Assembly: GCA_963921935.1 (NCBI GenBank)
Contig: OY998185.1
Location: 28,426,487-28,490,486 of the forward strand
Source: Galeruca laticollis
Taxonomy: Eukaryota > Arthropoda > Insecta > Coleoptera > Chrysomelidae
Direction of reading: 5' to 3'
Length of the DNA stretch: 64,000 nt
Position numbers and translations under genes: made by a program. The notes beneath the pieces are model-generated. The model saw only the letters and a program-made list of their open reading frames with translations, was not told the DNA's origin and searched no databases. The stretch's first letter is position 1, and every line of letters begins with the position of its first letter. Shown one piece after another: positions 1 through 11,813 of this stretch.

Positions 1-118
1 CTGGTCCTAGTTCGAAAGATAGGATACCGGGATTACTTTTCAAGGATTTAATCTGTATCTTCTGGTTCGTCACTGTCTGAAGAGTCAACGTCCTGTGAAG
101 TTACAATAATTAGTTTTC

Positions 119-823
119 TTACGGGTTTAAATAGTTGTTTTTGTAAGTCGTTACTGTAATATCTTTTGATGTCAAAATGTGTTCGGGTTTATATGGAGGT
201 TTAGTTTTAGATTGTCGTTCCGATTGTTTCTTATAAAGGGTAGTCCCAGGGGGAATGTCTGGGGGATCTGTACGTTTTTCGTTTAATTTTTCGATATTTT
301 TTTGTTTTTTGTTACTAGTGTCATGTATTCTGTCATATAATTGTTTCATAATTTCTTTATGTTCATTTAATTGAATGTTATCTGGTTGAGCTTCATCGTC
401 GATTTCGATGGGATCTTTCAAGTGAAGATGTCCTAGAAGAAGGTCAATAGACTTATGTTTGGTGACAGAGTGAATTCAGTTATTGTATCCTAAAATGGAC
501 AATCTCAGTTTTTCGAATGGGTTTAATTTTGGATTCGTTAGGGATAATGTTCTCATGTGTTCTAATATTGTAGAATGAAATCTTTCTACGATTGCATTGC
601 TATTGGGATTATGTGGAAGAGTATAATGCCAGTTAATACCATATAATTTAGCAAAACCTTTGAGAGTGGATTGAGTAAATTCTGCGCCATTATCTGATGC
701 GATGTTTTCTGGAATTTTATACGTAGAAATGAATTGTAATAATGACTGATAGATGTGAATCGCAGATAATGTTGGAATTATGAAAGCTTGCCCAAATATA
801 CTAAAACTGTCGCATACTGTCAT
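119..823 (-). pseudogene. integrase core and C-terminus of the errantivirus-like element
   Basis: The core frame (823-476) has the second and third DDE residues in SDNGAEF and AIVERFHST; the first aspartate (HIDTF) lies just upstream near 860. The C-terminal part (421-119) begins after a frame break and has the HKEIMKQLYDRI and PPGTTLYKK features of a gypsy integrase tail. The gene is read toward the left edge, where any env and the 3' LTR would follow. Confidence 0.8.
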
Positions 824-991
824 GGTAATTGTATTGTCAAATTTAAAAGTGTCTATGTGTAACGTTTCGAGTGGTTTTCTTGGAGTTGGGGTTAGCTGAA
901 GTTTTATTAGAGGTGGGTGTCTCTCATATTTAACTTGTTGACAAATGGAACAGTTATTGATAAAGTATTTTACGTCGTTATTTAGTTTTGG

Positions 992-1939
992 TCAATAGAA
1001 TTTGGTTTTTAGTTGGTTAGCAGTCTCGTGAATTCCCCTGTGATTTGTAATGCCTTCGTGTTGTTGTTTTATAAGTTTTTGTAGTTGGGATTCGATTTTA
1101 ACGTCATGTAGTATAATATTTGATTTGATTAAGATAAATGCAGAGCTCTTAAAGGTCTGAGGAACTATTCTACACATGGTTTTAAAAAGAATTTCATCGA
1201 TATCGTTCTGAAAATAAAAAGCGTACCGTTTCTTCGGAACAGCATATTCTTTTAAGAATTGAATAATTTGATTTTCAAAAGAATTTTCACTCACGTGTAA
1301 GAACCATCTGGTTCTTGCAGGGTTATCGAATAATTTTTTAATTTCTTGATGAGAATTTTGATCAGTTTTGCCTATTACTATTTGATTTAAAAATACATTT
1401 AATGGTTTCTCGGTTATTTCGATTCCAAGTATTGGGTTTTCTAAACTAGTGTGTATTGTTTGATCGTCATTTTCGTCATTTGAATCTACTTCGGGAACGA
1501 GAGATTGAGAGTCTGATTTGGTGGTAGCGTTAGTTTTATTAAATTCTTTCATACATTGAAAAATTGGCGGTAGATCAGAGCCGGAACTATTTTCGTTATC
1601 TATTGGATAAATTTCGACACGGGAAAGGGCATCCGCATTCGTGTTGCAAGAACCTTTTTTATATACGATTTCGTAGTCAAATTCCTCTAACTTCAGTCTC
1701 CAACGGACAAGTCGGGAATTTGGTTCCTTTAGAGACATTAGCCATTCTAGAGGTTTATGATCGGTGACGATTTTGAATTTATTGCCGAAAATATATGGCC
1801 GAAAATGTTTTGTACCCCAAACTATTGCTAACAACTCTTTCTCAATTGTTGAATAATTTTGTTCAGCAGCGTTAAGTGTACGAGAAGCATATGCTATGGC
1901 TTTGTCTCCACCGATTGGTCCTTGCGAAATTACTTGCAT
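992..1939 (-). pseudogene. RNase H and integrase N-terminus of the errantivirus-like element
   Basis: The 315-residue frame starts inside RNase H. It has the YASRTLNAAEQNYSTIEKE block with the catalytic glutamate, the KIVTDHKPLEWL block with an aspartate, and the NTNADALSR end of the domain. A spacer follows, then a zinc-binding HHCC start (QQHEGITNHRGIHETANQL). The first catalytic aspartate (TTDAS) lies just upstream around 1950 in a shifted frame next to a small deletion. The frame ends at a stop at 992 and resumes in another frame with the CSICQQ half of the zinc finger. Confidence 0.85.
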
Positions 1940-2096
1940 CTGTGGTCAAAATGAATTCTTTGGTGAAATCGGGGTAGATGGGAATGGGTTCTTTGATTAA
2001 AAGAGACTTGCAATCTTCGAATATCTTTATGCAAATCGGGTCAAGTATATTGATGTGAGCGCTCTTTTTTAAACAGCTTGTAAAGGGTTTGGTTAA

Positions 2097-3448
2097 TTAG
2101 GCAAAAAATTTTATAAACTTTCTGTAGTACCCGAGAAGGCCTAAGAAAGCTTTTATGTCTTTGGTGGTTTTCGGTAAGGGGTAGTTGGTAATAGCTTTTA
2201 CTTTCTCAGGATTGGGTTTGATGCCTTGAGGGGTGATTATATGACCTAGAAATGATACTTCTTTTCTAAGAAATTCAGATTTATCGAGTTGAACCTTGAG
2301 GTTACTCTCACGAAGCTTTTGGAAAACACTTTTTAAATTATTAATATGTTCTTGGAGTGAGCTTGAAAATACAATTATGTCGTTCATATAGACGAAACAA
2401 ATTTTAGTACATTATCCATGACCCTCTGAAAGGTTGCAGGGGCGTTCTTTAAACCGAAAGGCATTCTGACGTATTCGAAATGACCATTTTCAACGTTGAA
2501 AGCGGTTTTTTAACACCGTCGGGATGCATTTCAATTTGATGAAATCCACTGGCTAAATCTAAGGTGGTGAAAAAATAACAGCGTCCAAGTTTGTCAAGTA
2601 TGTCAGTTATGTTTGGGATGGGATAGCGGTCGTCAATGGTCTTTTCATTGATTTTTCGGTAATCAACGACGATGTGCCATTTATTTCTTCCAGATGCATC
2701 AGCTTTTTTGGGAACAATCCATATGGGCTCGACACGGTGAGTCGCTAGGCCTAATAATCCCTTTTTCTAGCATATCGTTAATTTGACGTTCGACTTCAGG
2801 TTTATGGATGTAGGGGTATCGATATGACTTAGTATAGACTGGAAGTTCGTCTATAGTTTTAATTTGATGTTTGACTTGGTTGGTAAAGGATAGGGGTGAA
2901 TTTTCTTTATGGAATATATCACGAAATTGTTTACAGAGTTTTTCAATTTCGATTTTTTCTTCTGAATTTAAATGAGAAGTTCGAATAAATTGGGCAATGT
3001 TGAAAATATAGGGATGATCGTCGGCAGGGCTTTGAATAGAAATTTGGAAGATTTCGTAATTATCTTCAAAAGGTTCTACAACTATGGGTTTGTACAGAAA
3101 GACATCTTGAACATTTTCGGAGGTATTTATAATATCATCTGAGGCATATTCATTTTTTGAGAAAGTGACACCTTCTTTGATACTACAACTAGATAGTTCA
3201 GTGTATGGAATTCTAACAGCCCCATTTGGTATATTGACAGGTATTTTTGCAGTTTCTATGGAATTGGGTTCAACATGAGCGAAAAATAAAAGTTTGCCTT
3301 TAGATGAGTAGTGAGATAATGCTAGGTTTGCGTTTTGTGTTTTTAAAAGTGAATTTTTTAGATCGATATGTACTTCTAAATCCTTTAAAGTTTCGTAACC
3401 TATCAAGCCGTCAAAGAAATGGTGGAATTTAAAAAGATGAAATTTCAT
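2097..3448 (-). pseudogene. protease / reverse transcriptase of the errantivirus-like element
   Basis: The 3448-2699 frame carries the protease tail (FFDGLIGYETLKDLEVHIDL block) and the start of the RT with its YRYP...VERQINDMLEKGIIRPS motif. The RT palm continues in other frames between 2700 and 2400. The last part, 2387-2097, has the EVSFLGHIITPQGIKPNP motif. The catalytic box reads VYMNDIIVF instead of the usual YxDD, so the first of the two metal-binding aspartates is lost. At least three frame changes are needed to read through. Identification is secure; activity is excluded. Confidence 0.85.
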
Positions 3449-3691
3449 GATTTTATCTGAATTGAATTCGCGAAAAGCTGGAATTTTAGCGCAAAAATCT
3501 CTAGTAGTTGTTTGGAAGACTGAGCTGATGGTAATTGGTTCTTTATAGATATAATTTGGAAAATAATTTTCAGCAATTTCGGGGTTTATAAATGACTTTG
3601 AAGCGGTTCACGGTATCTATCAATAATTTTAAGGGAGGATCAGAAATTATTATGTATGGAAGATCTTTCTTGTCATAAATTGAAAAAATGT

Positions 3692-4953
3692 CTACGTCTG
3701 ATTTGTTGGTTCGGGAGCGCCTTGAAAATTTTGTTCGTCGCTGCTTTGTGTTTCTGGATTGTCAGATATTGAATTTGTGGTATCTACATACTCATTAAAT
3801 TCATAGGGAGGAATACAATTTTGGTCGTAAACGTTATCTTGGTCAAGCATGTTATTTTCATAAGGGTAGTAAGGAGTGTTTGATTGATAATAGTCATAAT
3901 ATTGCCTTTGGTCGACATTGAGCAGTTCTTCAGAAGTAAATCTGGGTTGTGATGGTTGGGGTTGGTTTTGTTGTAGAGGTGGAAGTGCAAATCGATTTTG
4001 GTTTCGATTAAGGTTGGATCTGTTAAATGTATTTGACGAGATGCCACTCATAGGAGTTGGTTTGGGCTGACGGAAATTTGAATTAGGTTTCCACACATTA
4101 CTCAGTGCTCTTGAAGGTTGTTAGAACCGAAAACTTGTCTATTCGTCGGGAATCTATGTGGCATGAATCTGGGTTGAACATTGATTGGTCCACGAGGAAA
4201 TGGATTTGAAAAATTTTGTATTGGCATTAAATTTTGACCGAAGTTAGGGACATTAAAATTAGTTTGATTTTGATAGTTTTGATTAAATTTTGGATATAGT
4301 TTATTCTTAAAAGTTTCGTTATTTGATTTTTGAAGGTGACGGATATTATTTTCTGCAATAATAAATTGTCTAGCTGTTGCAAGAGTATTGGGTTTCATAG
4401 CTCGAATTGTGGAGCCCAAAGGTTCTTTCAAACCGGCCAGAAAAATTTTTAAAGCATGTGTATTGTAAAAATTTTTCTTTACGGTTGCACCAGCTTGACC
4501 AGTTTCATGACAATCAACGTAATTATGAAGAGCACTCAAATTAGACATTACTCTAGTGTAAAAATTAAGAGCAGGTTCGTTAGAATTTTGTCTCAACTGA
4601 TCTAAATCAAAGAGTAATCCGTTTTCATCTCTCTGGTCGCCGAAGTGAGCTACCAGAGTGCTTTTAACTGTTTCCCAATCTTTGTTTATGCAAATACTAT
4701 AAACTTCTCTCGCGTTTCCAACTAATTTTCCATATATTCCGAAAATTAAACTAATGTTTTGAACGCAATTGATATTTGCGGGATTTGGATCCCAATAAGT
4801 TTTAATTAAAGTGTTACTCGTCTCTAAGAAAGACGCTAATTCAAGCGGATTATTATCAAATTTTGGTACAATTTCTAATAATTTAATTTCAAATTTGGGA
4901 ACAGACATTGTTGAATTTGATTGACTATTGTTAGATTTAAAATTTTCTTCCAT
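3692..4953 (-). pseudogene. gag of the errantivirus-like element (frameshifted)
   Basis: The first frame (4953-4102, 283 residues from ATG) has a capsid-like composition with a helical block containing LRQNSNEPALNFYTRV and AMKPNTLATARQFI, then an N/Q/F/P-rich tail. It stops at 4102. The coding sense resumes in another frame from 4096 to 3692, with the PTPMSG motif and an acidic Y/N/Q-rich end. No zinc knuckle is present, as is usual for the 17.6/gypsy group. A single frameshift near 4100 explains the split. The start is the first ATG after the leader and primer-binding site. Confidence 0.8.
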
Positions 4954-5327
4954 GCTTAAATTATTTAAAAGAGAACTAACTTCTAATACTGAACTTTATT
5001 TTTCTTCATCAGAAGAACTAAAATCAAAATTTGATTCAATACTAATATTAAGCTCACTGTCGCTTTCCACTATGGAATCTTCAGATGAGGAGAATTACAT
5101 AGGCTAAGAAAGATAATAGGATAAATAATATGAGCAACTTACAGTAAAATTGCGATGATTTCCATTGGTCCTCGATGGACTGCACTCTCTGGATTGGTGC
5201 TGTAATCTTCTCAAATGTTTATTTGCACTTCTTCGGATTGTTCCAAATTTGGAAACTTTCGCGATGAAGGTTCTTCCAAATAAACAGTAGCAACTGAAGG
5301 ATAATACGCGATGAGAATCCTTTTGCA

Positions 5328-5345
5328 ATCCTACTGACTGCGCCA
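5328..5345 (-). other. Primer-binding site, tRNA-Ser type
   Basis: On the minus strand the 18 nt begin TGGCGCAGTCAGTAGGAT, close to the complement of an insect tRNA-Ser 3' end including CCA (about two mismatches to the sequence I recall). It lies between the expected end of the 5' LTR and the gag leader, which fits a minus-strand element. Confidence 0.75.
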
Positions 5346-6799
5346 CTTTATGTTTTCAAGTTAAAACTTTACTTTTTTAAAATATTATTTAATTACAATA
5401 ATTATACGTTATTAATAATCTAATCTAATTCTAAAATGTGAATACTGAAACTATGCGGTGTTCAATAGTGCAATTCAGCATTATGACGTAGTCGATCGTC
5501 CGATGATGGTTCGATGTAACGATACCATATAAGGTAATGAATTCAGCTGACAGGACATCTATCGTTTCATAACTTGGGTCTATCGATTCCTCTTGTGTAA
5601 TTGGTACTATTTACGATGGTGATATTTTTGTTGCTTGCATCTGATTTAATATATCCTCCCATTTCTTTTTCAACCTTTTCAATACTATTCATACTACTAC
5701 TTTAAGGTTATTTGACAACTTTTGCATTTTGTTGCCATTTTTTCGTGAATGAATTATTAATTCTATTCGTTATTCTTTGGGAGCTGTTTAATTTCTCTAT
5801 ATTTTTGACAGCATTTTAAATATACTACCTTTTTAGGTACGTTTCTTCCTTTTTTTAAATAATTCATTACAGATGCTATTTGAGGCTTGGCCTTTTCTAT
5901 TTTCTAAAGCATTTATAATTGCGTTCTCTTCTTCTTGAATCATTTATATTGGGTGTCATATGTTCTTTCTTCTTCTAACTCTATGCTTTCGTCTTTGTTG
6001 AAACTATTTCTCATTTTTAATTAATTTCTTTTCTTACTTGTTTATATATTTCATCTGTCCTTGTTCGTAACAATTTTATTGTTGCTTCTCTTTTATTATT
6101 TATTAGCTAGTTTAACCCGGCTTCACTGAGGGAGTTGATATAAGATCGTGTGGTAGTTGGAATAAAAGAATAAACTTGTTTGTCCTCCTCTTTCATAAGT
6201 ATGGTGAAATTTCCAGCCCCTGTATATTCAAAAGCACGCCGTTTAGGTAATGGGAACCTTCTTCATGGAAGAGGGATAGAGGGCTACCATACCATATTAC
6301 CCTCTTTATCGAACCTGGACTCGTTTCTGATTTTTAGGGGCATGTACATTGTACACTTTCTTTTATAATATACAATGATAAGCACCTCTCAGTCATTATC
6401 AAACCACTTATTTCTTCCTTTACTGATATTGCCACATGATGATAACCAAATAATGTGCAAATTGTGTTAACAATTAACGTTTATTGAGTGAGCCCATACT
6501 AGTTTTGTGACCTGTCTGACAGTTTGTATAAAATAATATGCAGTAAAGTAAAATTATTTCTATTTTTACATAAGTTACGAATGTAACAAGAAAGTGTATG
6601 GCTTATATTGTGCTCTTCTGCTAAATAACCAAAAAGATACAAGTTAGAAATTGATGAAGAGGTAATTCAACAGGTCAACCAATTTACTTAACTAACAACA
6701 TAAATAAAATGCTAGGGACACTCACAAAAAGAAGCATTGCAGGTTATAGTATGGAGAAATAAATATCTCAGCATACAAGAATTTGATTAGACTTGTATT
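5346..6799. other. 5' LTR region of the gypsy element and AT-rich intron sequence
   Basis: The first few hundred bases should be the 5' LTR of the minus-strand gypsy element, but its outer border cannot be placed without the partner LTR. The rest is AT-rich with no supportable ORF; K/E/N-rich minus-strand codon runs at 5640-6020 are too short and interrupted to assign. Confidence 0.5.
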
Positions 6800-7262
6800 G
6801 AAATTTACTGTTTCGACCCTTACTGAGTTCTCCACTATTAAACTGTCTTCTTAAGTAATAATTGTAAAGATCAGCAGATATAGTTTTCCTGGTTTCCTAT
6901 ATCATTGCACAGTTCTACTGATCTTAATAGGAAAAAGATCCAGAAAATCCTCATAGGGCTAATAATACCTAAGTTTTAATATTTGTAAAATTCTCGTCTT
7001 CTACTATTCATATATATTAAGTCAATCACAAGATTGGTCACCTCTTTATGTAGCCAAAATAATTATTAAACATAAGGTAGGCATCACATGAAATGTAACT
7101 TCTATTATTCTGACGATGAAAGCAATATCGAAACAATTGTCAATTTTATTTGAATTTTTACCATTTTTCAATATACTCTGGAATTATCTAGAAACAGTTA
7201 GTTTCGTTTAAAAAAGTAATATGTGTAGATTCCACCGAGTAAGGGTCGAAACAGTAAATTTC
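6800..7262 (+). mobile_element. Old Penelope-like element (PLE) 3'-end fragment
   Basis: The stretch matches, with many changes, the 3' end of the PLE at 39353-41911: the ORF tail-side TTAAACTGTCTTCTTAAG segment, the GATCAGCAGATATAGTTTTC segment, the CATTCTGACGATGA-type segment and the final GTAAGGGTCGAAACAG. Its two ends are a 24-bp inverted repeat (6800-6823 and 7239-7262). It carries more substitutions than the other copies and is the oldest PLE piece here. Confidence 0.8.
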
Positions 7263-7809
7263 AGTAATTAGTCATATTTATATACCAAGGATGGATCAAT
7301 AATGCATTGTATTGACTGAGAGAGAGAGAGAGAGAAATTATTTAAAAAGTTTCATTTAAAAAAGTTTACATATTCACTGCTACAAAGGAAACTGAGCAGA
7401 CACAGAAAACTATGCAAATCAGATACAGACCAATAAAATACATTACAGGAAACACTTTACGGGAGCATCAGATATGAAGAATCGTGAAGCAGATTCTGGA
7501 ATAAACGTGTTGATTGAATGGATAACGACTGATTAGCAAGAGACTATAATCCATCAGGCAAAAGTATACGAGAAAGACCACCAAGTAATGGAAAGTGTGC
7601 TGAATTTCTTTCTTGGGAGAGGCATTGATGAGCTAAACAGAGACAGGGAGAATGGAAGTCATCTGATAACACTAAGGGATACATCAATAATTATGTCAGA
7701 AACAGAATGAACATTGCACATTATTGGTAAATTTATTATGTGGTCATAAGAATACTAGTGTCCAATTATTATATTGGTATTTGAAGAATATAATTTTAAT
7801 CATCCTTAC
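7263..7809. other. Intron sequence with (GA)n microsatellite
   Basis: A pure (GA)n run of about 18 bases lies near 7318. Around 7540-7640 a few codons (YNPSGK, RERPP) resemble the end of a LINE reverse transcriptase, but this is too weak to call. Otherwise I see nothing. Confidence 0.5.
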
Positions 7810-7953
7810 CTGAGCCAATCAGCATATTGAAAACGAAGTTCGGTATTAGCATTATGACATAGCGTCAATAAAATATCCCAAAGTAATAAGTATGCAAGAG
7901 TATATGTGTAAGAATCGGTCATTGATTCGACTTTACAACTATCTTCACCTAGC
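7810..7953 (-). CDS. Ltn1: Listerin, exon h (leftmost seen)
   Basis: This exon encodes a LGEDSCKVESMTDSYTYTLA-type stretch followed by YLLLWDILLTLCHNANTELR, matching the region of vertebrate listerin that reads LSEDFCYVLGYLLTWKLIL (recalled). It starts after a TTTTTAG acceptor and ends in CTCAG before GTAAGG. Its first base completes the lysine codon begun as AA at the end of the exon at 19737-20085, so the two join in frame. It ends in phase 2. The remaining exons, coding the RWD and RING domains, should lie left of position 1, since no further exon is found between here and the edge. Confidence 0.9.
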
Positions 7954-8217
7954 CTAAAAAGTAAATGGATTAAGTTGAAATAAAAAATGAATCAACTGAA
8001 GATACTAAATCTACATAATTTGAATATCTATCGCTCAATATAATAAATTTCGCAATAAAAATAAGTATATGTAGACTTCTAAACAGTAATATAGAAGTTT
8101 AACGAATGACCCTGTATAAAAATTGAAGATTTTTTTCTCCATTGGTTTCAGACCATGCAGATTCCGAATCCGTTTATACTTAAGCTCTAGCACTTTCCGT
8201 TAGTCCGCTAAAGCTTA

Positions 8218-8904
8218 AGGTTTGGCCACACAGATAGCGGAATGGTCAGCGGGTGAAATAGCCTCATCCGCCGCGGACAAGTGTGGTTAAATAGAACGCA
8301 AAAAAGTGAATGCCAACCAGTGTGAATGTTTTCTTCACCTAGTAATCATAATTAATTTGGTATTACTGGAACCGTTGGCGATATTCATACTGAACACACC
8401 ATTTACTACAACTACAACAACACTCACAATTACACTGTTTCACGCGCGTTTCGATAACCAAGTTATCGTCTCCAGAGACCGAAGCCAAACTGAAGTTGAA
8501 ATTGTGAGCGTTGATGTAGTGGTAGTAAATAATGTGTTCAGTAAGTAATCATCGTTACCAGCCGTTCATCTGACGAATATGAATTGCTTCTTTAGTTGGC
8601 TGTGCCTCTAATTTCTTCACTGCATCTTTATAAATAGGACGACGCAAGTCATACAAAAAACTGCACTCCCGTACTAGATCAATCAATTTTTCATAATACC
8701 TTTAGTTTCACCCATTTTGACACTAATCCGTGCGCGAACTCTGTAATAAATTACAACCTGTCCGCTGTTTTCGACGAACTGAAGTGGGCTGCCGCGGAAC
8801 CGCCTCCTGTCTGACTAGGATGATGCAACATTGCGCAGCACAATGTCCGTGGCGGACAAAGTGAATAGTCCGCGCGGGCTGTCCGCTTTCTGTGTGGCCA
8901 AGCT
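8218..8904. mobile_element. Non-autonomous PIF/Harbinger-like element with MADF remnant
   Basis: The ends are imperfect inverted repeats: left AGGTTTGGCCACACAGATAG, right (complement) AGCTTGGCCACACAGAAAG, each followed by GC-rich CGCGG/CCGCGG sequence. TTA flanks both sides (8215-8217 and 8905-8907), as expected for the TWA target duplication of PIF/Harbinger elements. The interior holds a MADF-domain relic on the minus strand. Superfamily assignment rests on the target site and on the MADF accessory protein typical of Harbinger; no transposase is present. Confidence 0.7.
8555..8692 (-). pseudogene. MADF-domain fragment
   Basis: On the minus strand the frame reads EKLIDLVRECSFLYDLRRP, then YKDAVKKLEAQ, and ends at TAA (8555-8557). 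The LIDLV...LYD...YKD pattern is the hallmark of the MADF (Myb/SANT-like) domain carried by the second protein of Harbinger transposons. Only about 45 residues remain and there is no start codon in frame, so this is a relic or a single exon. Confidence 0.65.
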
Positions 8905-9471
8905 TTAAAACGGACGGACGCGCGGATACTAGAAGTCAGTATATAAGACTTAGATTTTTTAGTCGACTCGTGTTTAAAAGTCTAAAAGGAGGGACAATAT
9001 CGAGTTACTATAGTTGATAATTTCAACATCGAATGAATTAAAGGAGGTATTTTCTTTTTAAGTCATACTTAAACTTAATTTTCTTCTCAGAAATAACATA
9101 AATACTTCTGTTTTATTTAAAAACATATATGAAAATAATGTGTTGAAATAAATATGAACGTTTTATATAATATAATTAGCAAAATGTATAAGAAAATTTT
9201 GTTTCTGTTGAATTAACGTAAGTGGTATGTATTGAAAATAACAAAGCGATATATAAGTGACAAGTAAGACATCTTTATGTAAAATACAATCGAAAATTGT
9301 CTGCGCTATAAAAAATGTTAAAGAAGAAAACATTTTACAAGTATTTTGAAAGTTCTATATTTTTTGGCTCAGCTTAGAACTGTTAATTCTGGAAAAGGGA
9401 ACAACAATATCCTCAGCACTTCTCGTAGAATAGTTATACATATTAGAATGTGTTTTGAAAATGGCACTATT
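8905..9471. other. AT-rich intron sequence, nothing recognised
   Basis: After the TTA flank the sequence is AT-rich with no ORF, repeat or motif that I can support. Confidence 0.5.
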
Positions 9472-10617
9472 TTAGTGAACAGCATTTGATGTAGAGACAG
9501 GGAATCGGAAGAATACTGTGCTTCCGAAATAGTGATTGGTAATGTGCATCATAAACAGCAGATCCTGCTCGCTCCACTGGAGTTTCCTCAGAAAGTTATA
9601 TGATAAGTTATGTGGGAAGAACGCAGTTCTTATAACACTGGTCCATATGCAATTCTGCAATTGACTCAGTGTAAATATTTGTTAAATCAGTCTTTAAGCA
9701 AAAAGCATTGATCCTAGCATACCAGTTAAAATTTTGGTCAAGTATTAGGTCCAACAGCATAATCCATTTTTGCAAATATATCTGAAATGAATACAATTTC
9801 TTGCATTTTCTAATCATTCCACTTTAGTCTGTTCTCAGTAAACCAGTTCCTTTCGTCAGACAATCCATCTCAAATTAGATGCCTGCCACTATTACAGATG
9901 AGAGTAATGTCATCAGCGAATAGAAGAAAATAACAATTCTTCAGAGATCCTTGATGTATAATAGAAACAAGGGCGAGCCTAGAATTGAGACCTGTGGCGA
10001 CAGAGAAGTTAAGTGCATTGATAGTCCATACATTTCTAATTAAGTATGATTTCAAAAATCTTAAAAATTATTGGTATTTTTGCGATTGGTCTAAAATTGT
10101 CTTCGCACTGCACATCATCTTTTTGTGAATCAGTATGATTATCGAAATTCTTAAGCTTCAAAGCCAATTTGTCAGTATAGTAAGCGGTACAGTAATAACC
10201 TCTGACGCTTCTTTAATCACAGAGTGATAGATCTGATGCCTTTTTCGATTATTACAAATATCAACATGAATGTAAGTTCTGCAGATAATTCTTGGAAGTG
10301 AATGACACTGTTAATAACGAGTTCGAAATTATGTATGTAATGGTTGCCAAGTTATTAAACTCGTCAAGAGTGTAAGATGTATTCATACCAAAGCTTTTTT
10401 ATAGCCTCTTTCATAAGTAAATAAATTCCAAATGATTATTTCTATTATCACAATTCCTTATTGCTTCCTGGTAAGCATTGCGCTTAGTCTGAATGATTTC
10501 CCTCATGTATTGCTTCCTGGTGCCTATAGCACTAGGACTGCCAATCACTAAAATTTCTGGAACTCTCGATCGTCTTGCTGTAACGAAAAAACTCATGTTT
10601 GTGCTGTTTATAGACAT
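9472..10617 (-). pseudogene. Decayed non-LTR (LINE) reverse transcriptase
   Basis: On the minus strand, 10055-9870 encodes FLLFADDITLICN, the FADD catalytic box of a non-LTR reverse transcriptase, preceded by a LVSIIHQGS stretch that fits motif B. Below it, 9817-9608 has LGL/LD-NFNWYARIN-type thumb sequence, and 9660-9472 continues with an IRTAFFPHNL stretch. Frames change several times. The frame 10617-10411 upstream may be the pre-RT region but is not diagnostic. Family not assigned. Confidence 0.55.
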
Positions 10618-10792
10618 TTTTGCGACTTCCTCCTTTGCAACACAGATTTTATTGATATATGTTTACCCACTCTTTTGACTAGAGGTCCCAACAAAAAATC
10701 TAAAATGTATGGGAAAGAAGATATGGGGTGTGAAACCCACAGGAAAAAAATAAACAATTTGGAATACCCCAAAAGAAGAAAAATGGAATTCA
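10618..10792. other. Left flank of the BEL insertion
   Basis: Short AT-rich stretch between the LINE relic and the target duplication; nothing recognised. Confidence 0.4.
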
Positions 10793-10797
10793 GGTAT

Positions 10798-11016
10798 TGT
10801 CCAGTTTTGAATAACGGCGCCATATTATTGTAGTTTTAATTCTGTCCGCTTGAGGGCATGAGCGCTTGACTTGTATTGTATTCTTTCTTTTTTAAAATAT
10901 AACCTTTGTACAGATCAGACGTTTATTTACGATCTCTCCGCATAGTCCGTAAAATTAATGCCAGTTTGGGAAACAATATCCCTGGTCCTTCACAAACCTT
11001 CAAGAACATAAATACA
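10798..11016 (+). repeat. 5' LTR of BEL/Pao element
   Basis: Starts TGTCCAGTTTTG and ends AACATAAATACA; no difference to 17149-17367 was found by eye. Preceded by target duplication GGTAT. Confidence 0.95.
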
Positions 11017-11023
11017 TAGTTTT

Positions 11024-11040
11024 TGGTCACTTCGACCGGA
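11024..11040 (+). other. Candidate primer-binding site of BEL/Pao element
   Basis: TGGTCACTTCGACCGGA lies 7 bases after the 5' LTR and starts with TGG, the complement of CCA. It resembles the complement of a tRNA-Tyr 3' end with gaps; tRNA identity is uncertain. Confidence 0.5.
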
Positions 11041-11430
11041 CATGGATTGAATTAATAAAGCGATGGAAAATACAATTTGTTCACAGCAGACACGTGTTGT
11101 TGGTGCCGTCTTGGTGGAATAAAAAGCGGTGAGTCTTTCCTTTTTTATCAATCATTTCACATTCCAAGTGTTTTTGCATGCCTGGATATGTATTTTGGTT
11201 TATACATTTCGTTAATTATCAAGAATATTATTTACATGAAATCTGTAATCACGGCATTTTCAAGATAAATACGTGAATACATTTATTCACATTTATTTCA
11301 TATACTTTTAGAAACAGAGTGCTCGATTTAACTTCGTTTAGCATTTAATACAACAAATTATACACGTATACATATTTCTATCAGTTATCGGTAACATTTT
11401 TAAGATATATTAACATTTATACTTATCATA

Positions 11431-11784
11431 ATGACTGATAATAAGCAAGAAAAGTCTGTGGACACTCAATCGACAAGTGCCGCAATCGAACAATTATTCA
11501 ATGAAAGAGAAATCGTAGTAAGCAAATTAACACGATTTGTAGAATTTGTTAAAATCGTAACTGAGGATAGGTTGGTTGAATTAGAGACACGATTAGAGCA
11601 TGTAGTAGACATTTTCAAACAATTTGATACAATTCAAGGACACATTGAAACAATAGATAGTTCCCAATTAACATTAACAGATAGGGAAATGTTTGAAAAC
11701 AGTTATTATAAAAGTGTAGCAACTGCGAGAGGCAAAATTGTTGAGTTTCAGACAAACATAAACAACGTACTATGCAGTCAGTGA
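11431..11784 (+). pseudogene. BEL gag, N-terminal part
   Basis: A 117-residue frame from the first ATG after the leader, helical and charged (IEQLFNEREIVVSKLTRFVE, RLVELETRLEHVV), which fits the coiled N-terminal region of BEL/Pao gag. It ends at TGA and the gag core continues in another frame from about 11814, so a frameshift lies between. BEL elements normally have one gag-pol ORF. Confidence 0.7.
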
Positions 11785-11813
11785 ATAATATAATCCCGGT
11801 ATAATCAACTTCA

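Larger units (their letters stand above)
1..5345 (-). mobile_element. Ty3/gypsy LTR retrotransposon, errantivirus-like, decayed and cut by the left edge
   Basis: Reading on the minus strand from 5345 downwards, the order is primer-binding site, gag, protease, reverse transcriptase, RNase H, integrase, as in Ty3/gypsy elements. The gag has no CCHC knuckle and its tail carries a PTPMSG motif, and the primer site fits tRNA-Ser; both recall the insect 17.6/297 group (family knowledge). The reading frame is broken at several points (near 4100, 3690, 2700, 2390, 2090, 1940, 990 and 470), so the copy is dead. The 5' LTR must begin at about 5346 and extend to higher coordinates, but the partner LTR is off-window, so its outer end cannot be fixed. 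No env is visible. Confidence 0.9.

Noticed and set aside
7376..7720. Possible LINE tail (YNPSGK...RERPP)
   Set aside because: Only a few residues fit and stops are frequent; not enough for a feature.
8306..8548. 80-residue plus-strand ORF inside the first Harbinger-like element
   Set aside because: Runs through terminal-repeat and low-complexity sequence; the MADF relic on the other strand explains the element better.
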